Assembly: GCA_950295325.1 (NCBI GenBank)
Contig: OX485804.1
Location: 29,140,001-29,204,000 of the forward strand
Length of the DNA stretch: 64,000 nucleotides
DNA from: Polytrichum commune
Taxonomy: Eukaryota; Streptophyta; Polytrichopsida; Polytrichales; Polytrichaceae
Direction: 5' to 3'
Under the pieces are notes generated by a model. The model searched no databases, had not been told where the DNA came from, and saw only the letters and a program-made list of their open reading frames with translations. Shown one piece after another: positions 12,691 through 24,379 of the stretch; position 1 is the first letter of the stretch; every line of letters starts with the position of its first letter. A program made the translations under genes and the position numbers.

Positions 12691-13790
12691 CCCGGGTATG
12701 CAACTCCCATATTATACGCAGGGGGCATCGTATTAAAAACGGCTTAGAGGACGGCTTTTGTAAAAATTATATTAAATTATATCAAATTAAAATGATCAAA
12801 AAGTTGGGTGAAGACCAAATTAAATAAAATGAGATGAAAAAAAAGTTGGGTTGCATATTTATTAAAAAAAACTCCAACGTATATAAACAATTGAAACACC
12901 TAGTTTTTTAACCTTGTAAAGCGTCTAAGAGGGGTATTCAATGTAGATGTCGGATTAATATTCACAAATGATAGAGGGTCCTTTCGAGGTCTCCCTCTTT
13001 TGGAAGGAGTTGTGGCAATTACAGGTGTAACATATTCCTTCTCCCTATCTCTACCTCCACTACATGAGCCTCTACGCTTCATCTCACAATCCATGTGTTT
13101 GTTTAAGCCAAGGATGACCCTCCCAAATGAGCACAAGCACACTCCAAAGCGACGACACAAAGGCTCCAAAGCAAAGCCGCACACTCCAAAGCAAAGACAC
13201 AAAGGCTCCAAAACCGAACACAAAAGCTTCAAAGCGAATATATAGAAGCCTCAAACCCGTAGCCCTAACCCTAAACCGGGAACCCATGATATTTTGAAAT
13301 ACCCCATGATACCCTTGAATAGTCGGGGCACCATATGATGTATATGGTTTCAAAAATACATACCTCAATTGTATCCTAACACAAATCATTAGTTTTCTAT
13401 CCCAACAGTTAGACCAGTAAGTTGCCTATACATAAATTTAAAAAATCCACACGAATATTTGCCTCCAATTAGAATTATAAGCCACAAATAGTTTCCTCCC
13501 ATTAAAATTATAAGTCATTCACAATGTTAAAATTTTATTAAAAAGTCCAAAAAGTTGGGTAGTTTGACCTATGGTACATGTATTAAAAAATCATATAATT
13601 AGGTTTTTAATGCAATTATGTGATTCAAAATATATTCATTTCCTATATATAATTACATTTTTGGATTCCTTGTTAGAAGGGCGACAAGGGTTTCCTACAT
13701 TAAAACAAATTGTAGCACTCAGTATCGAACTAAAACGCATTATAAGTGATTATAATCAGGACCATATAATACGGGAGTTGCGTACCCGGG
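12691..13790 (-). mobile_element. hAT-like TIR element, copy A (1100 bp, perfect 8-bp TSD)
   Basis: The element begins CCCGGGTATGCAACTCCC and ends with its inverted form GGGAGTTGCGTACCCGGG. It is flanked on both sides by the same 8-bp target-site duplication TACAAACT (12683-12690 and 13791-13798). An 8-bp TSD points to the hAT superfamily, though the terminal CCCGGG is not the usual CAGGG of hATs. A second copy lies in opposite orientation at 38146-39231. It carries one small ORF (12900-13094, minus) and no transposase, so it is non-autonomous unless the ORF is a remnant. Confidence 0.75.
12900..13094 (-). CDS. Small AT-hook-like ORF inside the hAT-like element (64 aa)
   Basis: The ORF starts at the first ATG (MDCEMKRRG) and is 64 residues long. 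It is very basic and contains KRGRPRKDP at residues 32-40, an AT-hook-type GRP core flanked by lysine and arginine, as found in minor-groove DNA-binding proteins. The same frame is intact in element copy B with a single residue change (Pro48 to Leu). A 20-bp indel upstream shifts the frame 5' of this ATG between the copies, which supports starting here. The function is unknown: it could be an exon of a captured host gene or the tail of an element-encoded protein. Confidence 0.4.
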   Translation of the reverse strand: MDCEMKRRGSCSGGRDREKEYVTPVIATTPSKRGRPRKDPLSFVNINPTSTLNTPLRRFTRLKN

Positions 13791-14070
13791 TACAAACTGC
13801 CATCACATATCCCATACAAAGAAATAAATAACCAGCGTTAAGAAATCCGATGTGAATTTGAGCCAATTGGCCCTACCCTGTTCAAAAATCCTCTTGATGT
13901 AGGGTGGGGTTTACTGCTTACCTTGCGGTGGGTGGGCTCTTGGCTTCTTATTTATTTAGCTAGTTTTTTTTCCGCCGTCAAGTAAAGAGAAGATTTCACA
14001 CTGGGAAGATCCCATATAAACACACATTAAGGATCAATGTACGTCATAATCTCTTGTACTTGAGAAGTAA

Positions 14071-14436
14071 GGGCTGCTTTACACATGGTCATGAGTCCTA
14101 AGTCCCAAGTCACTTGAGGTCAATCCATATAACCTCGGTTGTTGAGAGCATGGAAGTTGGGACTTACCACTTCACACATGGTCCCAAGTCCCAAGTATGA
14201 CATGGATACCTACATAGCAACACTTTTTGGAGGTGAGGCTTGGGACTTGTGTTGATAGTTGGGTTGGGTCGAGCTAAAAACTAGACCCAACTCTCAACAC
14301 GTGTCTTGAGTGCATTTTTGCATAAGATCCGACTTAAATGATAACTAACCATAGTTTAATGGTTTCTTGAGGCTCAAAAGTTGAGGGTTTGCCTCCATGT
14401 TGGGACTTGGGACTTGGGACCCATGTGAACCGACCC
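14071..14436. mobile_element. Tourist-like MITE (PIF/Harbinger type), TSD TAA
   Basis: The left end GGGCTGCTTTACACATGG and the inverted right end (GGGTCGGTTCACATGGG when reversed) form imperfect terminal inverted repeats. Both are flanked by TAA (14068-14070 and 14437-14439). A 3-bp TAA/TTA duplication and GGG termini are typical of PIF/Harbinger MITEs. Interior motifs of the type CCCAAGTCCCAAG occur in inverted pairs. There is no coding capacity. Confidence 0.7.
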
Positions 14437-14490
14437 TAAGAGGGGACCTTTGGTATCATGGAATCCCACGAGGGGAAAGATTTGTGATTA

Positions 14491-15192
14491 TTGTTCTCCC
14501 TCTTTAGTATGACACCTGTGGGAAACACAAAAAAGGTTGTATTATGGAGGTGTCATCTTCTCATTAATATGACAAATGGCATAAAGTTGTCGTATTATTG
14601 AGGGAACATAAAAACATGAGTAATATGAGCTTTAGAATATATACAATAACTCCAAAAAAATACAAATATTCTCAATAACTCTTGAAAGAGGAGTCCAAGG
14701 AACTATGGTGTTGCCTACCCAAGTTAGCAACTGTCATCTTATCTAAATTTTCTACTAACTTTTGAGAACTAATAACTTCACTAACATCAAAATATAAAGA
14801 GTTTCTTTAATAAGAAACTAAACAACAGTGATGCACGACGCTTAGCATCAAGATGTTGGTGATATTATATCACCCATGTACAAAGCAACATACTAGACAG
14901 GAGGCCACTCTAACCCTAATTTTCATCAAGTTCCCAATGATAAGTGAAGTTCCCAAGTAGTTCCCAAGTGAAAATGGATGTATTTTAGATGCACATAACA
15001 TAGATGAAAGGAATTTTAGCATTAACTACCTCTTTAATATGCCAAAACGGGGATTCTAGATGTCGCATCATCGAGTGCCGTAGTCATATGAAAAGAGGGA
15101 GTTTTGGACTCGAGAGTTTGGTCTCACAACAACGTGCCGTAATATCGAGGGTGTTGTGTAAACGAGTGTCGTATATTAACGAGGTTAGACAG
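14491..15192. mobile_element. Non-autonomous pogo/Tigger-like element (702 bp, TA TSD)
   Basis: The termini (TTGTTCTCCCTCTTTAGTAT at left; the reverse of CTGTCTAACCTCGTTAATAT at right) match those of the larger pogo-like relic at 30515-32215, in opposite orientation. Both ends are flanked by TA (14489-14490 and 15193-15194), the usual Tc1/mariner/pogo target. Interior blocks shared with the relic include the GTACATGGGTGATATA and ATACATCCATTTTCACTTGG segments. The transposase region present in the relic is missing here. Confidence 0.7.
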
Positions 15193-16426
15193 TACAAGGA
15201 AAGGGGAGGAAGGTAGTATGGACATTTGTATTCTAACTACCATATTCTTCATATATATATATATATACACACACACACTCGGATATACACACACCATCTC
15301 TTGGAAATGGAGAAGGCGCCATCTAGTGGCTTTGAAAGCTTGCCAAGGGAATCTAAAACCGCTTGCCCATACAAATGTGATGCAAAAATGTGAACCCAAG
15401 CTCTTCGTACAAAAGCTTTAGCCAAGCTTTTGGAAGCCTCGCCACCTTTTGTCTGTCTTTCCCCCTTTGGAGACTCCAATTCAATCTCCATGTGGGAAGA
15501 TTTGTGGCGACAAGAGTTGCTTGCCCCACATGAAGGGCCATCTCCTCGACCGATATTCCTTGCCCCTGAGGGCCCACCTCCGCCGTCCGATGAACAGCCC
15601 GGCCCCATCTAGCAGCCTCGATCAGGGTTAGTTCGAATCGGGCGGCCCAGATCAAACCCAGTCTCAAGCTCGCCGCGGTTCGCGTGGGCGTGCACGGCCT
15701 GGACCTCAGGGCTCATGTGAGAGAGTGTACATTGAGTACCCTGGACCATCCTCACCAATCAGATACGGGAATCTCCAATCGAACGGCTCAGGTTTAGGAG
15801 GGGTAGATCTGGACGGTTCAAATTGACCGAGCCGGGGCCCGCCTGGGTGTCGTAAGCGCCTTGACGGGCCGGACCTCGGGAGTAAAAGGCTCCGTCGCTC
15901 AAGGATTGATCGCAGCCGTCCGATTCAAGAGCAGTGTAGATCGGAAGGTCCATAAGGAGGCGGGAGTTGAGTCGGACGGTGAGGATTGAGACAAACGGCA
16001 CCCTACTCCGACGCCGTGAGGCGGGGGGGGGGGGGGATTGGGTTCAGTGGGGCCGACAATGTGGAATGCGCGGATCGGTGAAGATTGCGATGCATCACGA
16101 GACCGCAATCTGATTCGCAACCTACGGCCTGCAACAGTTTGATTTGGCACGGAGAATTTGACACTTCTCGAGGTTCTTCTCAAACTCTGCGCTCGCTCAT
16201 TGCTGATGCACGGACTCGTGAGGGTTTGGCAATTGGTTCTGCGATTTTCTCCTGGCGGAGGGGATCAGACTCCCAAGTTGCCCCCGAAAGGTTGGTGGAA
16301 GAGGCTCGCGGGGAGGAAGGAATCTCGAGATATATAACTGTGGATTCTCGTGAGTTGGGCTTCCTCATTGCTGTTCCCCTGTTTTTATTATTCTTATTCT
16401 GTTGCTGTCGTTGAGGTTTAGCCGTG
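15193..16426. other. GC-rich, CpG-rich region upstream of the MTP gene
   Basis: Base composition shifts sharply from the AT-rich surroundings to GC-rich DNA. An (AT)n/(AC)n microsatellite lies at about 15249-15278 and a G14 run at about 16022-16035. Overlapping ORFs on both strands reflect composition and none looks like a family. Repeated GGACGGT/CCGTCC words occur at about 15780-15990. The position fits a promoter or unmethylated 5' region of the MTP gene, which is inference. Confidence 0.5.
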
Positions 16427-16592
16427 ACTGTAGGCGAAGTGGTTGCAATGCTTTATTACGCCGACGGGGTCTGGAGAACATGGTTGTGGTGCCTGCTTCC
16501 CTTTCCCGCGGTTGCCACTTCGGTTAAATTCCAGAGGTGGCGACCTAGGGTTTACTGATGTTTAGATCCAGCAATTCACACCGCCGCTCTTC
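16427..16592 (+). repeat. Dispersed repeat shared with the PIG-Y intron (42836-42999)
   Basis: Both segments start TAGGCGA(A/G)GTGG, share a CCCTTTCCC then TTGCCAC block, and end TTTACT(G/A)ATG...GATC(C/T)AGCAATTCACAC. They are degenerate copies of about 160 bp in the same orientation, and each lies in the 5' part of a gene. Confidence 0.6.
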
Positions 16593-16602
16593 TTTTCAAT
16601 CT

Positions 16603-17166
16603 GCCCTAGCTTGGCAATCTTGCAATTCTCCGCTGCCTTCAGAATCCCTGAGTTCTTGGCTCTCATCTTTTTCCAGCTTCCCATAGCCAGGTCTTTCACG
16701 CAAGTTTCTTCTCTGCACAGAGCACTTTTAAAAAGTTTTTTAAAATTTTTAAAATATTTTGGTTTCGGGAGGAAAATGAGAATTGTAGCGCCCAAAGAAA
16801 TGAGTACAACCAGGACACCTCACAAACGCCAAGGTCAAGCTGAGGGACGAGGAGCCGGAGACACTGGAGAGAGCACTTTCAATTGCTGCAAATTTGTAAG
16901 CCCTAGCTTTGCAATCTGAACCCAGAGTTTCTTCCACGACTCTCCATTTATGTTAGCACAGCCAGGTCTTCATGGAAGCCTTTTTGGACAGAGAACTTTG
17001 AATTTCTGGAAACTTGGACGTCCTAGCTTTGCAATCTGAAGCCAGAGTTTCTTCCACGTCCCTCCATTTTTGACAGTTAGCACAGCCCGGGCTTCATTTA
17101 AGCCCCTGCGCGCAGAGAGCTTTGAATTGCTGGAAATTTGGACGCCCTAGCTTTGCAGTGTGAAGC
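16603..17166 (+). repeat. Tandem repeats in the MTP 5' leader (period about 120 bp)
   Basis: The phrase CCTAGCTTTGCAATCTGAA recurs at 16902, 17022 and, diverged, 17146, with a weaker copy near 16605. Each is followed by AGAGTTTCTTCCACG, an AGCACAGCC block and an AGAG(A/C)(A/T)CTTTGAATT block. Spacings are 120 and 124 bp. A GTAAG at 16896 and a CTGCAG acceptor just before 17247 would allow the whole array to be removed as a 5'-UTR intron, which is inference. Confidence 0.75.
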
Positions 17167-17256
17167 CAAAATTTCTTCCACGGCTGTAGGAGGCTATCTT
17201 GACGTAAGCAACAATTCCAGTGAATTGAACCACACGGGGTGCTGCAGGTGTGAAAT

Positions 17257-19763
17257 ATGGAAACGAGACTGGAATCTATCGCGTCTGAGGTAGGAACAGC
17301 CACGGAGTTACTGCTGTGGAGAGATGAAGAGAGCCAAAATTCAGATACATGGCGTTTAAATGCGAAGTCATTCAAATTGCCAGGCAGCAACACTCCAGAG
17401 TCGCCCAAGACCATAATGGCCGATTGCTTGAAGAAATTCAGTAAATTTCACTTGTCTTCTTTAGACTCGAATTTGGTTGTGTTGCTGTCTCTAGTCGCTT
17501 TTTCTTTACAGTTAAACGTACCCTTGTTTAAAAAAGTGTCTAGATTTGTTATTTTATTGTTTTAAATGTTGAGCTGTAAACATTGTGTGGTGCTTATGCG
17601 TTTTCATGCTATGAAAGTACTAATAATCTAGATGATTTCTGAACGTGTCATTGAACATCTAGGTTGTAGAAAAAAAAATTGGTACCATTATCTTTGGCTA
17701 AATTTGCAGTTTTATTTTGCAGGTGCTGAAAAAGGTATTGATGAATATTATAGGCAACAGGAGGAGATGTTGGAAGGGTTTGAGGAAATGGATACAATTG
17801 CAGAACGAGGGTACATGCCCAGCACCACCCAAGTGAGTTGAGAACAGTGTAAATTTGAGTTGGATGATATGTTAATTCATGCTCTTGTTCAATGTGTTGC
17901 TTTGATGGAGAAGGGAAGTATGTTTTTGACAACATGAAGCATGGCCTACATCTTTTGCAAAGGGGTTCTTTTTGTTGGTCGGAACTTTTCAACTTGGCCT
18001 ACTTGTTGCAGGAAGAACGGGACAACATCAAAAAGGGAGAAAAATTTGCCATCCAAGTATCAAATATTATGAACATGGTCATATTTGCAGCCAAAGTGTA
18101 TGCTTGTGTGAGAAGTGGCTCTCTGGCTATCATTGCTTCCACTCTGGACTCTTTGCTAGACTTACTTTCTGGCTTCATTCTCTGGTTCACGTCTATTTCT
18201 ATGCGCAAGGAGAATCCCTACCTCTATCCAATTGGTAAAAGACGGATGCAACCCTTGGTAAATTCTTACTTTGACTCCTAAAGTGTACTATGTGATTGGT
18301 CTATAAAACAACATGATCAGCTTAAGTGCTTTTGCTTTTTGTGATGCTGAGCTGTGCAGACAATCCAGTGGGGCAACTGGTTGTCATGATGTTTCCCTGA
18401 CTTGATAATTGAAGAGTAGTTTTTAAGATTGTGGAACATTTTATTAGCATCTAGAATATCTGCTGCATGTTAATCATTTCTCCAGTGTTAGTTTTGCAGA
18501 ACTTTTGATAATGTTGCTTATTGCAAATTTCTTTTGTTTTGGGCCTTTCTTTGCAGGGTATCCTAGTGTTTGCATCAGTGATGGCCACCTTGGGCCTGCA
18601 AATTGTTCTGGAGTCAGTTCGAACACTAATTTCACAAGTAAGGAAATCTTTGTCACAATCCTATGAGTTGCAGTCAATCTTTTATTGTTATGTTTCATTT
18701 AATGTTTTCACCATGTAGTTTATTGAGTTTTCAGCATGTAGTATCTGTTTTTGTCCCTACAAACTGCTGCAGCATGCATTTGCATTATGATATTCAGCAC
18801 TTTTTTTGGGGGGTGGGGGGGAATACTGGCAGATTTTCTAATGTCAATATTTTCTCACTGCAGGAAAAAACACTTAATCTGGATGACTCCAGAAACTGGG
18901 TTGTTGGGATTATGGTTTCGACCACAATTGTGAAGTTCCTGTTGATGGTATACTGTCGCACATTCTCAAATGAGATTGTGAGGGCATATGCGCAAGATCA
19001 TTTTTTCGATGTTGTCACTAACCTAATTGGTTTAATTGCGGCTGTCTTGGCCAGCATTTTTTTCTGGTGGATTGATCCAGCGGGTGCAATTGTGGTATGT
19101 TATCTCACTTTCAATTTGCCATACCATGACTCCTGCTCCAGATTGGATTATCATCTGGATTATACTTGTTTCGGAAAAACTCTCTTCAATCAACTTTGCA
19201 TCTCTTATGGGAATTATTCAGTTTTAAAGATTACATGAGGAGGACCATTAGGGCAAGAGAGGCAACTATCTGATTGCCTTGATGTAAAAGTACCTTCAGG
19301 AGGTCTTTGCCCTATCCTGTCCAGTAAAGACAGAGTTGTTAGATCACCGGATATTGATTTGGACATCTATTGCACATACACCATTCTAACTTCTAGTTCT
19401 TGGCACATGCAGTTGGCCATGTACACAATGAGAACATGGTCATTGACAGTGCTGGAGAATGTGAATGCATTGGTGAGCCGAACAGCCTCTCCGGAATTCC
19501 TTCAGAAGTTGACATACCTCTGCTGGAATCACAGCAAGGAAATAGTGCAAATTGACACCGTCCGCGCTTACACATTTGGGTCACACTATTTTGCTGAGGT
19601 TGACATTGTGTTGCCACGGGACATGCCATTGCACCATGCCCATGACATCGGAGAATCCCTTCAGAACAAACTTGAGTCACTGCCAGAAATCGAGCGTGCA
19701 TTTGTCCATCTTGACTATGAAGTTACACACCGGCCCGAGCATGCGGCATACAAGGACTACTGA
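17257..19763 (+). CDS. Mn-type cation diffusion facilitator (MTP8-11 group), 400 aa
   Basis: Cation/proton antiporter of the Mn-CDF subgroup, which moves Mn2+ (family knowledge) from cytosol into Golgi, prevacuolar or vacuolar compartments. Six exons in phase: 17257-17440, 17723-17832, 18012-18257, 18557-18637, 18864-19094, 19413-19763. The two DxxxD metal-site motifs of Mn-CDFs are present: DSLLD (D144/D148) in TM2 and DHFFD (D252/D256) in TM5. Other family marks are EEMLEGF near residue 75, [24 protein letters not shown] across the last junction, and the cytosolic C-terminal domain with [16 protein letters not shown]. Length and exon order match plant MTP9/10/11 proteins of about 400 residues; MTP11 is the closest by memory. 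The start ATG follows a CTGCAG acceptor and an A-rich context. All catalytic positions look intact. The exact paralogue is not certain. Confidence 0.93.
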
Positions 19764-20220
19764 TTGATGCCTTGCTGTGAAGGCTCATTGTACATTAGCA
19801 GCTATAATTCCTGTAATAGCTTGAAGAGCTGATCTCAGGTTGGATGCAAGGAAGATCTGAGGTCACATAGCGGATTTTGCAGTTATGTGATTTAAAATGT
19901 ACTGATTGTAGCATTTTGAATACTATCACAATCACCTTTCTCAAAGATCTTGAATTGCATGTTTTCAGAATCAGGTCTGCAATCTTCATTCCTTGCATCA
20001 GATGGCAGCATGGTATTAGTGGCAGTTACAACTAATGGTCTCCTCCTTGAAAGAATTTGAACTACTGTAGAATTTTACAACACTAACTTACGTACTGTAT
20101 AATGACTTATGTTAGGGTGCCATCTTCTAAATTGGGTAGCCATGACTCATAAGCCAAGCTCATTCTGCAGGGCTCCACCCAAGATGTGTGACTACAAGGT
20201 TGGAAGCATTAAGAGCATAA
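19764..20220. other. MTP 3' flank
   Basis: AT-rich downstream region, probably 3' UTR over the first 200-300 bases. No gene signal was seen. Confidence 0.5.
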
Positions 20221-20661
20221 GTTCATACTCATTTAAACTAATTAAGCCTAGGTAAGTGCAGGTAAGGGCATTGAACCTGATTAAGCATAATGAAACCTGA
20301 ACAGTTGTGTTTTAAGTGCATCAATACAAGTTTCTTGATTGCATTATAATGAATTTAAGAAAGCAAAATTTTGATTTAATTTGGCTTAATTAGTTGATGC
20401 CCTAATTATGCTTTATTTCTTTGATTAGTAAGCATGAGTTTTTATTTATTAGGCTAATTGATCAATTTAATTTATCCTAAATAAATAAATAAAATTTGAT
20501 TAATAATCAAACTGATAAAGCACAATTAAGGCATCAACTAATTAAGCCGAATCAAATCAAAATTTTGCTTACTTAAATTAATTATGATGTAGTCGACAAA
20601 CTTGAATTGATGTGCTTACTTGCACTTAACTAGGCTTAATTAGTTTGAATGAGTATGAATA
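20221..20661. repeat. Long inverted repeat (foldback element)
   Basis: The left end TTCATACTCATTTAAACTAA reads as the near-exact inverse of the right end. The arms remain complementary over roughly 200 bp each: AATTAAGCCTAGGTAAGTGCA pairs with TGCACTTAACTAGGCTTAATT, and TTAATTAGTTGATGCC pairs with GGCATCAACTAATTAA. Centre near 20440. No TSD was recognised. Confidence 0.75.
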
Positions 20662-21893
20662 CTTGTAGAAATTTAGACATGCAAAGCTTTTTGGTCGAGT
20701 TCAAAAATCTTTGAAATTTCATCTTGGGGTTGCATGAGGGGTTGTAGGTTGTGGGCCCTAGTCCTTCTACTAGCCTAGACCCCTCTCCCTAAAAGTTTGT
20801 AGGGGAGGTTTACCGTCCACCTCCTTGAATGTATAAGCTGGGAAGGAATATACTTAAGGGCCAAACTCAAAAAGCTGCACATGTTTCGAACTTCCAAGTT
20901 TCTTCATCTAGATTCCAACATGAGGTGCGTTCTTTTGTTGGTCCCTCATAGGCCTATTGAGTTTGTACTTTAAGTCCTTTCAAGTCCTTTTGCTTTGTCT
21001 TTCCTCTCTATTTGGGTTTCATGTCATACCATGACCACATTTGGACCAACAATTGGCTCACACCAATGGGAGAGTTTCCATCTTGATAGGAGGTTCTTGT
21101 CTTCTATGCATTGGCGAAACTACAATACATTGCATTCAGTGAGGTTATTGCAAATAGGACAAAAAATGCTTACTGCATTGATATTGAATGCTTACTACAT
21201 TGATACTAAATTTCTTTATGATATGAAATTAGTGCCACCAAAAGATGTAGGAAGCATGTCTATCTTCACACTAGTCACTAAATGCACTATTCATATCGGC
21301 ACTATTCACCAACAACCATATGTTTGCGGGGCCATTCACGGTTGGGGTACTACTTTTGGCCGTCTAACGGAAAACGGACTTTTTTGGATAACTTCACATG
21401 CTTGGTATGCTTAGATTTGTATTGTGAAGCATATTTTGGATCATACCTACATTTCATACTCCATATCGAGTACACTGACATAAGCTTAGTTAATTTAGAA
21501 GGAATAGGGTCATCTAAGATATCCTTTTGATTCCTTAAAGGACATTCAGGAGTGTTGTCTTAATTGTTCACCTTAGGATCAAGGAATGAAAAGGACAACA
21601 AGAATCAATCGAAACGATCCCAAATTTTTTCCTCACACTCATTGTTCAAGTGTGTACCAATAGAACCAAATATGTATTGAATAGCAATTGCCCAACTTTA
21701 CATGTGGCACCAAACATGTCCAAATATACATATACTCACGGCCACACGTAAAAGGAACGTCTAGTATTAGAATTGGACAAAAAAATTTATATGAATGAAC
21801 ACATGACACTTTTACCAAGGTACCAAGATACATAACATGAAATAATTGACCACCAATGCACACCTAAATAGCAAAAAAATGCCACTGATGTGG

Positions 21894-21914
21894 CCTAGGG
21901 TTTAGGGTTTAGGG
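21894..21914 (+). repeat. Interstitial telomere-type repeat
   Basis: About three tandem TTTAGGG units, the plant telomere repeat, in an AT-rich spacer. Confidence 0.8.
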
Positions 21915-22119
21915 TGATTATTAAATAATAACAAAAATCTTTCTTGATAAAGCTTATGAACTATCTACTTATTTATGTAAAATTTATTGATCAAATAATA
22001 GTAAATCATGATAAAAACCAAGATCAATGCGACAAAGTCCTTAAGTCCTTTGTCCCAAAAGTAGTACCTCAACCGTGAATGCCCCCTTGCATATAATTTT
22101 TTTAAATCACTCTACAAGC

Positions 22120-22290
22120 ACCTTAGAGCATGTATTAATTTTCTTGAAATGTATGGTAAATGAGCATGTAGTCATGAATTTAGTATCACTGTGTAAAATT
22201 TCAACTCTCACTACTTTGGAGACTTGGCAAAATAATGTGTGTTTTGGGAACTAGTACCACACACACTAATTGGGATAATAAGTGTAGTAG
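22120..22290 (+). repeat. Dispersed repeat, second copy at 60250-60440
   Basis: Shares in order ATGGTAAATGAGCAT, TCATGAATTT(A/G)GTATCACT, GAGACTTGGCAAAAT, GTGTGTTTTGGGAA and CACTAATTG with the region near 60250-60440. Class unknown. Confidence 0.65.
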
Positions 22291-23485
22291 CAGTAAATTT
22301 TGGAAAGAGATGAACTTCCCGTATCAAGAGTAACTCCTCTTATTGCCAATGAATAGTTAGTGACCCTAGTGTGGGCATGGTACAAGACAATAAGAGAAGG
22401 TAAGTGCCTAGAATTTGCACTTCCAACAACTTTTGCACTTTCAAGCAAGTTATTGAGCTCAAAATTTGCAAACTTGTTTCAAAAAATGAGCTTTTTATTA
22501 TCCATTGAGGAGGGGTTAATACTATTGGAGTCTAAAGTGAGAATTACCACAGTACCAACATGAGTGGTGTTATTTTGTGGCCAAAGTGGTGTTATTTTGC
22601 ACTTAATGATAGTTAGTTGCTTTTCACTTTAGCTTACTGAGTTCACCAATGTTGCTTACATGTTGATGCTTTAAGGATGAGAAACAGGTGTTGCCAAAGG
22701 TTGGTGTTACCTTTAGGCACACTTACTTTATGTGGCCCTATTGTTAGCAATTCCAACTCCATTGAGATGCATAACTTATTAGAGGTCAAAGTGATGAGTC
22801 CATTTTTCTTCACTCAATGATCACATAGGCCCTCCTAATTGTGTTATTTGTTGACTTTAGTATGGTGTTTGCATTATGAGCACACAATCCAATCTCATGA
22901 CATGACAAGTGTCTTTTTGATGATTGTGCTTTAATACCAAGCCTTGCCATATACCACTCAAAGAGGTTTCCAATTAAAAAAGAACCTTGGTCACATGAGA
23001 CCCACACAAGGTACAACTGGGATTTCAGTATATTTGAATTTAAGCATGCATTTTGAACAATTCCGACCGCCAATACAACATACACTAGGTCGCAAAAGTA
23101 CACAAGTATGATGGTTGGCAAACATGGAATACAAACATTCGAAGTTGTGGTTGTTATGTTGTTGCTTTTGTTCTTGTCGTTGGATGGTTTTGTCCCCACA
23201 ATTCCACATTCCTTTCCAAACAAGTGGTTTGTCCACCATATACTTAAATGCCATTTGTACATGTATATGTTGTAGGTTTTTACTATCATCCCCTTGGTAA
23301 GTATTAGGATACCAACATGGGCCCCATAACCGATCGCTCATCCAAGAACAAAGGGGTTTTCAAGACTCATCATAATTTTGCATCCAAAGAGGTGTGATAT
23401 CATTCATACTTCTCACATTCTACTCATAAACTCTCAGTTATAATTGATGACCAATTCGAGTAGGTGGATGACTCACCGTTCCCAT

Positions 23486-23712
23486 AGATACACTAAATAT
23501 TATATCTAGTGTCACTTACTATTCGGAGTTACACAATGCTATATATATATTTTTTTATTAATGTGAATTTTATCAAGTAAAGATGCTAATGTTCCTGTAA
23601 TGTCCAACCAACCAATTCGACCTTTGTTGGCAAAAAAATGAGATATGCAATAAATAGTTATAGTGTTGCATAATAGTAAGTGACAATAAATACAATATCT
23701 AGTGTAGTCATT
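23486..23712. mobile_element. Small MITE-like element with inverted ends
   Basis: The left block (ACACTAAATATTATATCTAG then GTCACTTACTATT) is repeated in inverted order at about 23650-23710 (AATAGTAAGTGAC then ATATCTAGTGTA). The terminal motif is the same palindromic word seen at 373-398 and 58048-58071. No coding capacity. Confidence 0.45.
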
Positions 23713-24379
23713 CACTCTCCTCTGTTTAGTTGTTTTGTGCATAGCTTAACATATTTTCACTTCTTAAACTTGACTCGTGGAATCGATCGCAACTTGACTG
23801 AACAAAAATCAACGTAAAAGTGCAAGAATGTACCATTAAAATGTTGTCGTTCAATGTTGTTCAAATGGATCAACATAAAACAGCAACAATTCCGTTCGCA
23901 GTTGAACTTTAGCCTCCTGTCGGAGGAGATTCGGAAGACCTTGTCGCCCAGGAAGGAAGGCACGAACGACATGCATCGGGCATCGTGCAAGGCAGCGGGG
24001 CCATCAAATTAGTTTCTTCTCTCTCCAATCTCCACTTTAGAATCTCCATCATCAAGGGTCCGCTGCAATGGAGTTACCTTCACGATCGACCATGCAGCAT
24101 GAAGCCACTCACACCGACATATATCCCCATGCAGGAGAGAGATAAAATCAGAAGATGTACATATACAAGGCGTTTATTAGTACATTCCGTGCACGCACGC
24201 GGGTACATGTTTTGATACATACATTGAATTCCATACGTATATTCATCGACGGTCGACTCATACGTGGTTAAGTTGATCTTGCTTATAGATATGGAGACGC
24301 CTTATAATATGATCAAAGTTGTCGCGGTTCCTGTGAGCAGATCTTTCAGAGGTGCTATAAGCTGCTTGCAGGTAATTCA

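Larger units (their letters stand above)
20662..24379. other. Repeat-rich spacer between MTP and GALS
   Basis: No gene family is recognisable. The stretch includes a telomere-type run at 21894-21914, segments repeated elsewhere in the window (22120-22290 with 60250-60440; 22570-22730 with 35590-35750), and a small inverted-repeat element at about 23486-23712. Confidence 0.6.

Noticed and set aside
15249-15667. Overlapping ORFs on both strands in the GC-rich block
   Set aside because: Open frames expected from GC-rich composition; no conserved segment or plausible splice structure.
21000-21414. 139-codon plus-strand ORF
   Set aside because: Lies in repeat DNA with no recognisable family and no codon bias.
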